From Bacteroidetes bacterium MED-G17 (GTDB taxonomy: Bacteria; Bacteroidota; Bacteroidia; NS11-12g; UBA9320), in contig NTKK01000001.1 of the NCBI GenBank assembly GCA_002457675.1, positions 1 to 64,000 on the forward strand: a DNA stretch of 64,000 nt, in the 5' to 3' direction. Below, piece after piece: positions 20,106 through 30,209 of this stretch. A model generated the notes under the pieces. It ran no database searches. It was not told the DNA's origin and was given only the letters and a program-made list of their open reading frames with translations. Every line of letters begins with the position of its first letter. The first letter of the stretch is position 1. The position numbers and the translations under genes are program-made.

Positions 20106-20763
20106 TTTTACCGTCTCTCATTCTAACAATCCTTTTTGCATTTTGTGCGATATCTTCTTCATGCGTAACCATGACCACAGTATTGCCTTGTTCATTAATT
20201 TCAGCAAAAATATTCATAATGTCTGCAGAACTTTTTGAATCCAAATTTCCTGTAGGTTCGTCTGCAAGTATGATAGAAGGATTGTTTATTAAGCTTCGTG
20301 CTATCGCAACACGTTGTCTTTGTCCACCAGATAATTCATTCGGTTTATGGCTCATTCGGTCTGAAAGCCCAACACTATTAAGTGCTTTTTCTGCCCTTTC
20401 GAGGCGCTCTGTTTTCGAAATACCTGCATAAATCAAGGGAATTGCTACATTTTCTATAGCTGTCATACGCGGCAAAAGATTAAATGATTGGAATACAAAA
20501 CCAATTTCTTTGTTTCTAATCTGAGCCAAATCATTGTCGTTTAATTGATTAATTTCTTGCTGATTTAGAATGTAGGTGCCAGAGCTTGCGGTATCTAAGG
20601 CACCAATAATATTCATAAGTGTTGACTTGCCACTACCTGAAGGGCCCATTAGAGCTAAATAATCACTTTTTTGAATGCTAAGATCAACCCCATTTAGTGC
20701 ATAGAGTTTTGTTTTTCCTAGCGTATAAATTTTGAAAATATTCTTAAGTTCTATAATGTTCAA
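20077..20763 (-). CDS. ABC transporter ATP-binding protein (LolD/MacB-type)
   Basis: 228 aa; [44 protein letters not shown]. Confidence 0.95.
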   Translation of the reverse strand: MNIIELKNIFKIYTLGKTKLYALNGVDLSIQKSDYLALMGPSGSGKSTLMNIIGALDTASSGTYILNQQEINQLNDNDLAQIRNKEIGFVFQSFNLLPRMTAIENVAIPLIYAGISKTERLERAEKALNSVGLSDRMSHKPNELSGGQRQRVAIARSLINNPSIILADEPTGNLDSKSSADIMNIFAEINEQGNTVVMVTHEEDIAQNAKRIVRMRDGKIENLYENRR

Positions 20764-20766
20764 AAT

Positions 20767-21054
20767 CTATTTTACTTTTGGTACTTTTACGTAATCTGAG
20801 TCGGCCATTGGCGCATTTTTAAGCATTTTAGATTTATCTAGGCTGATTTCTGCTGTGTCTTTTCTAATGGGGTGCTCATTTTCGTTCAAGTAGATTAAGG
20901 GGTCTAATCCTTCGGTGTCAACTTTTGTCAATTTTTGGCAAAAATTCAAAATTTGTTCCAAGTCTTTTAGGATATTCTTTTTTTCTTCATTCCCAAAACC
21001 AAGTCTAGCGAGGGTAGCAAGTTCATCAATTTTTTCTGTTGATAATTTACTCAT
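20767..21054 (-). CDS. gatC: Asp-tRNA(Asn)/Glu-tRNA(Gln) amidotransferase subunit C
   Basis: 95 aa; IDELATLARLGF, DLEQILNFCQKLTKVDTEGLDPL. Confidence 0.92.
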   Translation of the reverse strand: MSKLSTEKIDELATLARLGFGNEEKKNILKDLEQILNFCQKLTKVDTEGLDPLIYLNENEHPIRKDTAEISLDKSKMLKNAPMADSDYVKVPKVK

Positions 21055-21791
21055 GGTAATTGTTTCAATTTACTTTCAATAATATGATAAACTTTTGAAC
21101 TAAGCTCTTTCGCATCCGACATTTGCATACCTTGGGTCTTAATCGGTTTGTGAATATAATTTCTCATTTTCCCCGGGCTTCCTCCTTTACTCCAACCATC
21201 ATAGAAAAGGCGATGGTGGTTGTCTAAAATACTAACAGGAAGAATAGGAATTTGGTGCGCTATGGCAAGCTTGAACGCACCCAATTTATATGGCATCATT
21301 TTTGGAATTGTCCTACTCATTTTTCCTTCGGGAAAAATAGCCACACTAATACCCTTTGCAATACTTTCTGATGCCTGTTTGATGGTATCTCTGGCCCCTT
21401 TTTTGGTATACCTGTCTGTAGCAATATCAATTGTTTTAAAAAAAATATTGAACAAAGGAATTTTAAGTAGTTCAGCTTTGGCGATAAATCTAAAGTGCAG
21501 CGGTAGTTGGACGTTGAGACTCAAAATATCTAGATAGGAGAAATGATTCGCCACAATAATGTAAGTTTTACTTTTGTCTATAGTTGTTTCAAACGTATTT
21601 TTTGGATTCAAACCCGCCAAAAACATAATTATTTTACCCCATAATCGTCTTAATTTATGTGCTTTTTTCCAAGCAGAAGGTTTTTTTCTGATAACTAAAA
21701 ACCAATAAAAAACAGGATAAAACAACAGAAAAAAAAGAATGAACAATAACAAGAAATAGACAGCCCAAAATCTTTTTAGTAATAACTTCAT
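21051..21791 (-). CDS. plsC: 1-acyl-sn-glycerol-3-phosphate acyltransferase
   Basis: 246 aa; VANHFSYLDILSL (HxxxxD type), FPEGKMSRT. Confidence 0.9.
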   Translation of the reverse strand: MKLLLKRFWAVYFLLLFILFFLLFYPVFYWFLVIRKKPSAWKKAHKLRRLWGKIIMFLAGLNPKNTFETTIDKSKTYIIVANHFSYLDILSLNVQLPLHFRFIAKAELLKIPLFNIFFKTIDIATDRYTKKGARDTIKQASESIAKGISVAIFPEGKMSRTIPKMMPYKLGAFKLAIAHQIPILPVSILDNHHRLFYDGWSKGGSPGKMRNYIHKPIKTQGMQMSDAKELSSKVYHIIESKLKQLP

Positions 21792-22168
21792 GTAGAATGG
21801 ATTTTTTGCAGTCTTCGAAGTTGCTCTTCCAAAAATGTGGCAATTTTACCCTTAATCATTGTCCATAGCATTGGGTTAGTTTGCACGATTGCTTTACAGT
21901 AAACACCCGATCCTTCAAAAAGCCATTGAATTTCAATAGGGATTGGGAGGTCATTTTTAGCTCTCTGAACAAAACTGGATTCTAATGTTTCAAAAAGAAA
22001 GGTTATCGAGCCTATTTGATCGATTTCATAGCTAATTGAATTGTTGGTGGCTTCAAAATTTTTGACCAAGCCATTTACTAAAGAATGATGATTTTTTGGC
22101 TTTGAAAGAAAAGCCAATAGCTCTTTTTTGTCTTTGGTTAACCGAATATTTTGTGTTTCCAGTTTCAC
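21788..22168 (-). CDS. SRPBCC-like conserved protein
   Basis: 126 aa; small alpha/beta protein in a tight minus-strand cluster; family recognised only by general resemblance. Confidence 0.5.
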   Translation of the reverse strand: MKLETQNIRLTKDKKELLAFLSKPKNHHSLVNGLVKNFEATNNSISYEIDQIGSITFLFETLESSFVQRAKNDLPIPIEIQWLFEGSGVYCKAIVQTNPMLWTMIKGKIATFLEEQLRRLQKIHST

Positions 22169-22668
22169 TTGATATTACTTTTTCCAAAGAAAAGGCCAAC
22201 AAAAATAGAAGCAAATAAGCCTGAAAAAAGATGTAGAATTAATTTAGCCACGCCCCAATTGGCTGGTCTTGAATTTATTTCTAAGCGTTTCATGGCATTT
22301 ATTTTATCAAACTTTTCTTCTTTTATTTCAGAAAGATTTTTTAGCTGTACGAGGGTGTCTTCTTTGATTTCTTCAATAATTTCTGGGCTTTGAAAGTAGA
22401 TAAAAGAGTAGGTCAATAACATAAACATCGATTTGATACAAGCGATTAATAAGCCATTAAAAATAATTTTACCTCTAGTTAGTGATTGTTTATAGTTTGT
22501 CCAGGCAAAGGCAATAATGGCGATGGTTAAAATTCCAAACTGAAGCGTTAAAATGAATGCTTTTGTTTTAGGAACACTGTACCAATGCTGATGGAAGTAC
22601 GCATGCTGGACTATAGCGCCTAATAGCCCGGCTGAAAGACCAAAAAGCCAGTACGATTTTTTAAGCAA
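22165..22668 (-). CDS. DUF4199-like membrane protein
   Basis: 167 aa; four hydrophobic segments, arrangement typical of DUF4199. Confidence 0.6.
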   Translation of the reverse strand: MLKKSYWLFGLSAGLLGAIVQHAYFHQHWYSVPKTKAFILTLQFGILTIAIIAFAWTNYKQSLTRGKIIFNGLLIACIKSMFMLLTYSFIYFQSPEIIEEIKEDTLVQLKNLSEIKEEKFDKINAMKRLEINSRPANWGVAKLILHLFSGLFASIFVGLFFGKSNIK

Positions 22669-22679
22669 GGCGAAGTTTT

Positions 22680-22985
22680 TTAATCCTCGAAATTTTCTTC
22701 TTTTGCTCGCTGAAATTCATCAAAATCATATTCCGGCATTAGCTCGGTTTTTACATGGTTGATGGTTTCGTTGAAAGCGTCGACAAATTTGTTGAAATCT
22801 TCTTTGTACAAGAAAATTTTATGTTTGACATATCCGCCATCATCATGACGTTTTTTACTTTCTGTTATGGTGATGTAATAGTCGTTTGACCGTGTAGATT
22901 TTACATCAAAAAAATAAGTTCTCTTTCCCGCTTTAACTCTTTTGGAAAACACTTCCTGTCCGTCAAAATTTCCACTCATTGGCAT
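22680..22985 (-). CDS. PUR-family DNA/RNA-binding protein (DUF3276)
   Basis: 101 aa; EVFSKRVKAGKRTYFFDVKSTRSNDYYITITESKKR. Confidence 0.9.
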   Translation of the reverse strand: MPMSGNFDGQEVFSKRVKAGKRTYFFDVKSTRSNDYYITITESKKRHDDGGYVKHKIFLYKEDFNKFVDAFNETINHVKTELMPEYDFDEFQRAKEENFED

Positions 22986-23049
22986 CCAATGGTCAAAACA
23001 AATGTTTTTTTTTAATATTTAGGGCACTAAATACAATAAATCATCAAAA

Positions 23050-24852
23050 TTATCTATCAGATTGCATTTCAAGAAGCTTTTGATAGAGTCCTGGCTTGGC
23101 AATCAAAGACTTGTGATTACCATATTCACTGATGTTCCCGTTTTCTAAAACGAGGATATTGTCTAGAAATTCAAAACAGTTTACTCGGTGACTAATGTAG
23201 AGTATGGTGATGTTGGGCAATTGAGTAAAAAGATTTTTTAAAATGCGTTGTTCTGTTTTGGTATCCACTGCAGAAAGTCCGTCGTCTATTACCAATACGG
23301 AGGGGTTTTTTAGTATCGCCCTTGCAAGTGTAAGTCTTTGTTTTTGGCCGCCTGATAGGTTTATACCTCTTTCACCTATCAATGTTTCGTATTGTTTTGG
23401 AAAGTCTATAATATCACGATGTAATGCACATATTTTGCAAACTTCAATAATTTTTTCATGAACTATTTCAGATGAATCTATTCCGAACGCCAAGTTGTTT
23501 AGAATGGTATCACTAAAGAGAAAAAGATCTTGTGGAACATAACCAAAGGTTTGTAGATAATGCTTTTTGTCTAGCATCCTAACTTCTTTTTGGTCCATCA
23601 TTATTTTCCCTTGGAAGTTTTCATATTGTCTTAGCAATAATGAGGTAAGCGTTGATTTTCCTGAGCCCGTGGTGCCTGTAATACCTAGTTTTTTACCTTT
23701 TTCTATTTCGAAAGATATGTTTTGAAGGGCTTTATTTCTTTTATCCGGGAAAGAAAAAGTCACTTGCTCAAAAACTATACTTCTACTAAATGGTGAGAAT
23801 TTTATTTGTTTTTTTTCTTTTTGAAAAGGCTCTACCTTTAAAAAGTCGTTGATTCGTTTTTGTGATGCTGCCGCCCTTTGAACCAATGAAGTTACCCATC
23901 CTAATGAAGCCACAGGCCATGTGAGCATACTTACATAAATTATGAACTCTGCAATATTTCCGAACGAAAAAGTACCCTCAATTACTGCCATTCCACCAAC
24001 ATAAACCGTGATAATGATGCTGGTACTCACCAGCATCATGACCATTGGGTGGAATAGAGCATTTACTTTTACCAAAGACAGATTATCTGATTTATATTCT
24101 TGGGACAATTTTTTGAACTGTTTATTAAAAACTGATTCAACTGCATAACTCTTTACCAAACGAATACCAGACAAATACTCTTGAACGAAGCTTGTCAATT
24201 GAGACAATTTCTTCTGGATTAAATCACTTCGTTTGTTCATAATGTCACTTATAAGATAAATGGCAATCGATAAAATGGGTAAAGGGATAAGAACCAAAAG
24301 TGAAATTTTTGTATTGATAGAGAACATTAAAAATAAAATCAAGCCAAACAACCAAAACAAATTGATGGTGTACATAATCGCAGGACCTAAATACATTCTC
24401 ACCCGGCTTACATCTTCACTGATTCTATTCATTAAATCACCAGTATAGTTTTTGTCATAAAAAGACTTGTCAAGCCTCTGATATTGACTATAAATTTCAT
24501 TTTTGAGGTCAAATTCAATATATCGGGAGGCTATGATAATGGTTTGTCTCATGAAATACATAAATATTCCTTTGAGTAGAGCAGCAACCAAAATTAAAAT
24601 GGAAAAGAAAAATGCCATATGAATTCCGGAGATTTTTAGAAACTGGAAAAAGTTGGTCTCTTTAAGCAATAAGTAATAATCCAACCGAAGGGCTATGCTA
24701 TCGACGGCATTTCTAACCAAGGGTGCTATTAAAATGGCAAAAAAGTTAGACAATGCAATACAGCCAATTCCCCATAAAAAGAGCCATTTATACTTGATCA
24801 AGTATTTATTTAAATATCTTAACTCTCGCATGGTGTGTGCAAAGGAATACAT
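23050..24852 (-). CDS. ABC transporter, fused permease/ATPase
   Basis: 600 aa; six TM region; GTTGSGKSTLTSLLLRQYE, LSGGQKQRLTLARAIL, LVIDDGLSAVDT; start may be MRELRYL at 24831. Confidence 0.93.
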   Translation of the reverse strand: MYSFAHTMRELRYLNKYLIKYKWLFLWGIGCIALSNFFAILIAPLVRNAVDSIALRLDYYLLLKETNFFQFLKISGIHMAFFFSILILVAALLKGIFMYFMRQTIIIASRYIEFDLKNEIYSQYQRLDKSFYDKNYTGDLMNRISEDVSRVRMYLGPAIMYTINLFWLFGLILFLMFSINTKISLLVLIPLPILSIAIYLISDIMNKRSDLIQKKLSQLTSFVQEYLSGIRLVKSYAVESVFNKQFKKLSQEYKSDNLSLVKVNALFHPMVMMLVSTSIIITVYVGGMAVIEGTFSFGNIAEFIIYVSMLTWPVASLGWVTSLVQRAAASQKRINDFLKVEPFQKEKKQIKFSPFSRSIVFEQVTFSFPDKRNKALQNISFEIEKGKKLGITGTTGSGKSTLTSLLLRQYENFQGKIMMDQKEVRMLDKKHYLQTFGYVPQDLFLFSDTILNNLAFGIDSSEIVHEKIIEVCKICALHRDIIDFPKQYETLIGERGINLSGGQKQRLTLARAILKNPSVLVIDDGLSAVDTKTEQRILKNLFTQLPNITILYISHRVNCFEFLDNILVLENGNISEYGNHKSLIAKPGLYQKLLEMQSDR

Positions 24853-24972
24853 TCCATTGTAACTAAAAAGACTTGGTGTGCATTAAAACTTCCTCATCTT
24901 TTAAATAAATTATATGGAATTGTCAGAAAATCAAAGTAAGCTTGCCTGCAATTAGTTAAGACGTTTGGTTAA

Positions 24973-26433
24973 ATGCAAAATTCAAAATTACAGCGTATTC
25001 AGCTTGCTTTGTTTTGGATACTTGGATTTTTATTTACGCTCTTTTTATCTTATTGGGCAATTATTTCGGAAGGAGCATGGGGAGGAATGGACAGCTACGA
25101 GCATTACCTTATTTCCAGATATAGCTGGCAGCATCCCGAGCTTTTTTTAAATAACTGGGGGAAACCAGTTTTTACCTTATTTCACTCAATTGTTGCACAA
25201 TTTGGTTTTACTTTTTTTAAAGTGGTAAACGTTTTGTGGATTTTGGTGGCTAGTATCATTTTAAAAATTATGCTTCAGCGTATAGCAACATCAGTACTGC
25301 CATTTATCCCGTTATTATTATTCAGTTCTCCTATCGTTTTGAGGAACGCGGTTAGCGGGCTTACAGAACCATTTACTGCTGTTTTGGTATTGTTGAGCTT
25401 GTTGCTTTTCTTGAAAAAGAAATGGGGAATTGCGGCGATTTTAGGAGGCTTTTTACCTTATGTTCGGTCAGAAGGTTATGTGATTGCCTTTGTTATGGGT
25501 TTATTTCTACTCTCAGAAAAACGATACCGCTATTTTCTCTATTTATCCGTTGGGTCTTTAATTTTCAATACATTGGGAGGTATTATTACAGGTGATTGGA
25601 TTTGGATTTATAACTCTAATCCGTATATAGAAGCTCAAGTTTTAAGTAAAGGAGCTTGTGGTTCAGGTTCTTTGTGGCATTATTTTTACCAGTCCGAATT
25701 TATCTTTGGTTGGTTGTTTTTGGTACTTACTCCTTTGGCTTTATTTTCAGTTTTTAAACACTCAATATTTAGGAAGGTAAATAAGAAAATACTATTCTTA
25801 TTTGCCAGCATTTTTTTATGCTATTTTGGCATTCATTCATTTATATGGTGGAAAGGTATGATGGGCTCCTGCGGTTATACACGCGTTATGCTTGTTATTC
25901 TTCCTATTTCGATTTTTCTGTTACTTTATTTGATGGTCTATTTTTTTGAAAACAAGTCGAAAAAGCTATATTTTTTGTCTCTTCTTATTGCAACAATTAT
26001 TGGATCTACAATATTTTTTGACTTCGGTAACAGAACCTTCCCACTAGATATAGATAAAGAGCAAAAAGAGATGATAAGGGTAGCCAAATGGCTGAAAAAA
26101 AATACTTTAGAAAAAGACCTTTTGTATTTTCAATTTCCTTATTTGAATGTAATAGGGGATATTAACCCGTTCAATCCTGAAAAGCAAATGAAATTGTTTC
26201 ACTTTGGTTTCAAGCATGCCCCTGTTGGAAGTTACGTAATCTGGGACGCGCACTTTGGTCCAAATGATTGTCACCTGCCGCTTCAATACCTAAAAGAATC
26301 TCAAGATTTGATCCAGTTGACCCATTTTGTTCCAAAAGAACCCTTTAAGACCATGAACAACCATGATTTTGAAGTTTATATATTTAAGAGGATAGGAAAT
26401 AAAGACAAAAGAGACAAACCACATGCTTACTAG
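24973..26433 (+). CDS. Polytopic membrane protein, mannosyltransferase/GT-C-like
   Basis: 486 aa; multiple TM segments, early acidic loop EGAWGGMDSYEHY, C-terminal soluble tail. Confidence 0.65.
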   Translation: MQNSKLQRIQLALFWILGFLFTLFLSYWAIISEGAWGGMDSYEHYLISRYSWQHPELFLNNWGKPVFTLFHSIVAQFGFTFFKVVNVLWILVASIILKIMLQRIATSVLPFIPLLLFSSPIVLRNAVSGLTEPFTAVLVLLSLLLFLKKKWGIAAILGGFLPYVRSEGYVIAFVMGLFLLSEKRYRYFLYLSVGSLIFNTLGGIITGDWIWIYNSNPYIEAQVLSKGACGSGSLWHYFYQSEFIFGWLFLVLTPLALFSVFKHSIFRKVNKKILFLFASIFLCYFGIHSFIWWKGMMGSCGYTRVMLVILPISIFLLLYLMVYFFENKSKKLYFLSLLIATIIGSTIFFDFGNRTFPLDIDKEQKEMIRVAKWLKKNTLEKDLLYFQFPYLNVIGDINPFNPEKQMKLFHFGFKHAPVGSYVIWDAHFGPNDCHLPLQYLKESQDLIQLTHFVPKEPFKTMNNHDFEVYIFKRIGNKDKRDKPHAY

Positions 26434-27367
26434 AAGGCTTATTCGCATAAAAGTTTTTCAATCTTTATATGGTGAAACTTTATCCACGATTTCAGGAAGT
26501 CAATTACATCCTATTGTCAATAAGTTGAAAAAGTCTTCTGTAGGCTTCTACCAAACATTTCAATCTGTATTGGCTTTCCCGCTTGTTTGTAAGCAGTTTA
26601 TGGAAAATCATCTCAACCCAAAAGAAGAAAAATATATTGTAGATGAGCTTTCCGTAAAGACATATGAATCTATAGCAAATAACCCTATAATTAAAGATCT
26701 TGAAAATCAAAATCTTGTGATAGAATACTTCAATAACCCATCTATAAATTGGCTTGATTATGATGGTTTTATTAGAGAAGCTTACCAATCTTTTATCAAA
26801 AGTAAAATTGGTAATTCAATAGACATACTTAACCCTAATTGGCCTTTCTTTTTTCAAACAATAAAAGCCTTTTTTGACTATTTAATGATTGACAACCCAA
26901 ACTTTGATCAAATTATGGAGGGAGAAAGAATGCAGTGGTATGATGAAAAGCTAGCGATAGACTTAATGTTGCAGAATGTATTAAAAACATACAAAACTGA
27001 GAAAGGACAATTTCAGTTGAAAATAAAAAAAGATCATGTGCTAAGAGACCAAAATTTGGGTATAGACTTACTTGAGAAAACAATAGCACATTATGATGAG
27101 ATTCAAGACATAATTGATGAGCAAACAACTAAATGGGAGCTTGAAAGGATGGCAAAAGTTGATAGAATTTTAATGACTATGGCACTTGTAGAAATGTTGC
27201 ATTTTTCAGATATCCCCGTGAAGGTGAGTATCAATGAATATATAGATATCGCAAAAGCTTACTCAACAAAAGACAGTGGGAAGTTTGTAAATGGAATACT
27301 GGATAAAATAAAAAAGGAGTTTGTTGAAGCAGACAAACTAAATAAGTCAGGAAGAGGTTTACTATAA
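26423..27367 (+). CDS. nusB: Transcription antitermination factor NusB (Bacteroidota long form)
   Basis: 314 aa; MLTRRLIRIKVFQSLYG; C-terminal DRILMTMALVEMLHFSDIPVKVSINEYIDIAKAYSTKDSGKFVNGILDKI. Confidence 0.95.
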   Translation: MLTRRLIRIKVFQSLYGETLSTISGSQLHPIVNKLKKSSVGFYQTFQSVLAFPLVCKQFMENHLNPKEEKYIVDELSVKTYESIANNPIIKDLENQNLVIEYFNNPSINWLDYDGFIREAYQSFIKSKIGNSIDILNPNWPFFFQTIKAFFDYLMIDNPNFDQIMEGERMQWYDEKLAIDLMLQNVLKTYKTEKGQFQLKIKKDHVLRDQNLGIDLLEKTIAHYDEIQDIIDEQTTKWELERMAKVDRILMTMALVEMLHFSDIPVKVSINEYIDIAKAYSTKDSGKFVNGILDKIKKEFVEADKLNKSGRGLL

Positions 27368-27372
27368 ATTAA

Positions 27373-27380
27373 TACATTTG
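27373..27380 (+). promoter_or_regulatory. Bacteroidota -7 element (TACATTTG)
   Basis: Exact TAnnTTTG, 5 nt upstream of the ATG at 27386. Confidence 0.5.
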
Positions 27381-27385
27381 TGTGA

Positions 27386-27826
27386 ATGCGTTACTCGCTT
27401 GCTTTAATAACGATCGTGATTGTCTTAACTGCCTGCTCAAGACAGACAGAGATAAAAACAAACATTGTGGAAAACAGTGCAACTCTACAAAACCCAGAAG
27501 AACTAAACAGACTGGCTAAATTTAAATTTGAAGAAACAGAGGTAGATTTTGGTTCAATAAATGAAGGAGAGATTGTGGAACATACGTTTAAATTCAAAAA
27601 TGTTGGAAACGAAGACCTTATCATTACTAACGTCCAAACGTCATGTGGTTGTACTGCCTCAAATTGGCCAAGAAATGCTATTTCTCCAGGAGAAACTTCC
27701 GAATTATTGGTAAGTTTTAATAGTCAAGGTAAGAAAGGCCTTAATACTAAAGAAATTACTGTGATTGGAAATACTAGACCAACACAAACTATCCTAATCA
27801 TTAAAGCCAACGTAAACCCAAACTAA
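27386..27826 (+). CDS. DUF1573 lipoprotein
   Basis: 146 aa; IVIVLTACSR lipobox; FEETEVDFGSINEGEIVEHTFKFKNVGNEDLIITNVQTSCGCTASNW. Confidence 0.93.
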   Translation: MRYSLALITIVIVLTACSRQTEIKTNIVENSATLQNPEELNRLAKFKFEETEVDFGSINEGEIVEHTFKFKNVGNEDLIITNVQTSCGCTASNWPRNAISPGETSELLVSFNSQGKKGLNTKEITVIGNTRPTQTILIIKANVNPN

Positions 27827-27834
27827 AACAAAAA

Positions 27835-28146
27835 ATGCTTTATCTACAATCAGAATCAGGTGCTATGGGGTCTTCATTTATCGTAATGATGGGGCTGGTC
27901 ATGGTGGTATTTTACTTATTTATGGTATTGCCGCAAAATCGTCGAAATAAAAAGCAGAAAAATTACCGAGAAAGCTTGAAGAAGGGTGACAGAATTATCA
28001 CAACTGGCGGAATTCATGGTAAAATTGTTGAAGTAAAAGGTGACGCTTTCCTTCTAGAATTAGAAACTGCCACGAAAATCAAAATAGAAAAAACAGCCAT
28101 CAATATGGAACTTTCCATGGCCAAATACAAACCAAAAGAAGCGTAA
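27835..28146 (+). CDS. yajC: Preprotein translocase subunit YajC
   Basis: 103 aa; single TM then LPQNRRNKKQKNYRESLKKGDRIITTGGIHGKIVEV. Confidence 0.95.
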   Translation: MLYLQSESGAMGSSFIVMMGLVMVVFYLFMVLPQNRRNKKQKNYRESLKKGDRIITTGGIHGKIVEVKGDAFLLELETATKIKIEKTAINMELSMAKYKPKEA

Positions 28147-28167
28147 AAACTTTATAGGTTTACCGTA

Positions 28168-28776
28168 ATGAGTAAAACAATTCAAATTGGTGTAACAGGA
28201 GGTATTGGCGTTGGTAAAACAACAGTTTGTCAAATTTTTGAAACGCTTGGCATCCCAGTGTATAAATCGGATGACCGAGCCAAGATTTTGATGAATACCA
28301 ATGAGGCATTAAGAAATCAAATCACTAAAGCTTTTGGCTGGGATGCTTACACGAGAGATAACGTTCTGAACAGGTCATACCTTGCTACTGTAGTATTTAA
28401 TAATTCAAAAAAATTACGTCTTCTAAACTCCTTGGTGCACCCTGCAGTTTTTGAAGATTACAAAATATGGCTCAGCGAACAAAGTCAGGCAAAATACACA
28501 ATCAAAGAGGCGGCCCTAATGTTTGAAACAGATAGTCACAAGCTCATGGACTATATCGTTGTAGTTACTTGCCCAATTAATTTAAGGATAGAAAGAATAG
28601 TAAAACGTGATCATATGAAAAGAGATGAAGTACTTAAAAGGATAGAAAACCAAATGAGTGACAAGCAAAGGTTAGAAAAAGCACAATATCGGATAAAGAA
28701 TGATGGTAAGGCAAGTATCATTAAACAGAGTTTAGATTTACATAGCAAGTTTTTGAACTTGTCCGAAAATCACTAA
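28168..28776 (+). CDS. coaE: Dephospho-CoA kinase
   Basis: 202 aa; IGVTGGIGVGKTTVCQIFETLGIPVYKSDDRAK, LVHPAVFEDY. Confidence 0.95.
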   Translation: MSKTIQIGVTGGIGVGKTTVCQIFETLGIPVYKSDDRAKILMNTNEALRNQITKAFGWDAYTRDNVLNRSYLATVVFNNSKKLRLLNSLVHPAVFEDYKIWLSEQSQAKYTIKEAALMFETDSHKLMDYIVVVTCPINLRIERIVKRDHMKRDEVLKRIENQMSDKQRLEKAQYRIKNDGKASIIKQSLDLHSKFLNLSENH

Positions 28777-28794
28777 AATTGAGAAAATTCTCTA

Positions 28795-29295
28795 ATGGAG
28801 CAAGAACAGATAACAATTCTCACTCACGAGTCAATACAAAGAAAATTATTGCGAATGGCTTGGGAGATTTATGAAGAATTACACGAAGCTGAAGAAATTT
28901 GTTTTGTGGGAATTGAGGGCACTGGCGAGTCAATTGCAAAACAAGTTAGACAGAATTTCCTTAATATTTCTGACATTCCCTCCAGTTACTATTTGATACA
29001 AATGGATAAAAGTCAAGCGCAAAACGCCACCTTAGATGCTGATCTTAAAAGATTAGAAAATGCTCACATAGTTTTAGTTGATGACGTACTTAATAGCGGC
29101 AAAACAATGTTTTATGCCTTGTCTTGTCTAAAAAATCCAAGTATTCAATCTATTACGACGGTAGTTCTTGCCAATAGAGACCATAAAAAATTTCCGGTAG
29201 AAGCAAACATTGTAGGTATTTCATTGGCCACAACAAGAATTGAGACCATATACTTTGTTGAAGAAAATGGCAAAATGAAAGTAAATCTTCAATAA
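28795..29295 (+). CDS. Phosphoribosyltransferase (PyrR-like)
   Basis: 166 aa; PRPP-binding motif HIVLVDDVLNSGKTMFYAL. Confidence 0.85.
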   Translation: MEQEQITILTHESIQRKLLRMAWEIYEELHEAEEICFVGIEGTGESIAKQVRQNFLNISDIPSSYYLIQMDKSQAQNATLDADLKRLENAHIVLVDDVLNSGKTMFYALSCLKNPSIQSITTVVLANRDHKKFPVEANIVGISLATTRIETIYFVEENGKMKVNLQ

Positions 29296-29366
29296 TTTTA
29301 TCCAAGTAGTTTCCACAGCTTGCGGTGTTGTGATGTAAACTAGTCATATTCGTAGTTTTACAAGCA

Positions 29367-30209
29367 ATGAATGTAAGCCTGCAACAACTCAATAAAATAG
29401 CTAGTCAAACAAGAAGAGATATTGTTAGAATGGTGCATGCTGTTCAATCAGGTCACCCGGGTGGCTCCTTAGGGTGTACAGAAATACTTGTTTATTTATT
29501 CAATAATTATTTGAAGTATCGAATTCCAAATCATCAAAATGGTGAGGGAGAAGACGTATTTATTTTATCCAATGGGCATATTTCTCCTGTTTTCTATTCT
29601 GTTCTAGCAAGGGTTGGTTTTTTTGAGCTTGATGAATTAAATACTTTTCGAAAACTAAATTCACGTTTGCAAGGACATCCCGCTGTAAAAGAGAAGCTTC
29701 CTGGTGTTCGGGTGGCAACTGGATCCCTTGGTCAAGGTCTATCTGTAGGTATAGGAATAGCAGAAGGAAAAAAATTGAACAATGACAATCGACAAACAGT
29801 CGTTCTTATGGGAGATGGGGAGCTTCAAGAAGGCCAATGTTGGGAGGCAATAATGTACGCAGGACACAATAAATTACATAAATTACTTGCCATTGTTGAC
29901 TTCAACGGTCAGCAAATTGACGGTGCAACAAAGGAAATAATGGGTTTTAACGAGCTAAAATCAAAATTTGCATCTTTCGCTTGGGAAACATATGAAATGG
30001 ATGGCAACAATTTCGAAGAAATTCATAGAACTTTCGAGGAGCAAAAGTCCTCAGATGGCAATAAACCAAGAGTTATCATCATGAAAACAGAAATGGGAAA
30101 CGGAGTTGACTTTATGATGGGAAGTCACAAATGGCATGGGATTGCCCCAAATGACGAACAATTGGAACAAGCTTTGCAGCAAAATCCGGAAACTTTAGGT
30201 GATTATTAA
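29367..30209 (+). CDS. Transketolase, N-terminal (TPP-binding) subunit
   Basis: 280 aa; VHAVQSGHPGGSLGCTEIL, GSLGQGLSVGIGIA, GDGELQEGQCWEA. Confidence 0.95.
   Translation: MNVSLQQLNKIASQTRRDIVRMVHAVQSGHPGGSLGCTEILVYLFNNYLKYRIPNHQNGEGEDVFILSNGHISPVFYSVLARVGFFELDELNTFRKLNSRLQGHPAVKEKLPGVRVATGSLGQGLSVGIGIAEGKKLNNDNRQTVVLMGDGELQEGQCWEAIMYAGHNKLHKLLAIVDFNGQQIDGATKEIMGFNELKSKFASFAWETYEMDGNNFEEIHRTFEEQKSSDGNKPRVIIMKTEMGNGVDFMMGSHKWHGIAPNDEQLEQALQQNPETLGDY

Noticed and set aside
28781-28792. gagaaaattctc palindrome-like element before the PRTase gene
   Set aside because: Short, 2-nt loop cannot form a stable hairpin; likely chance
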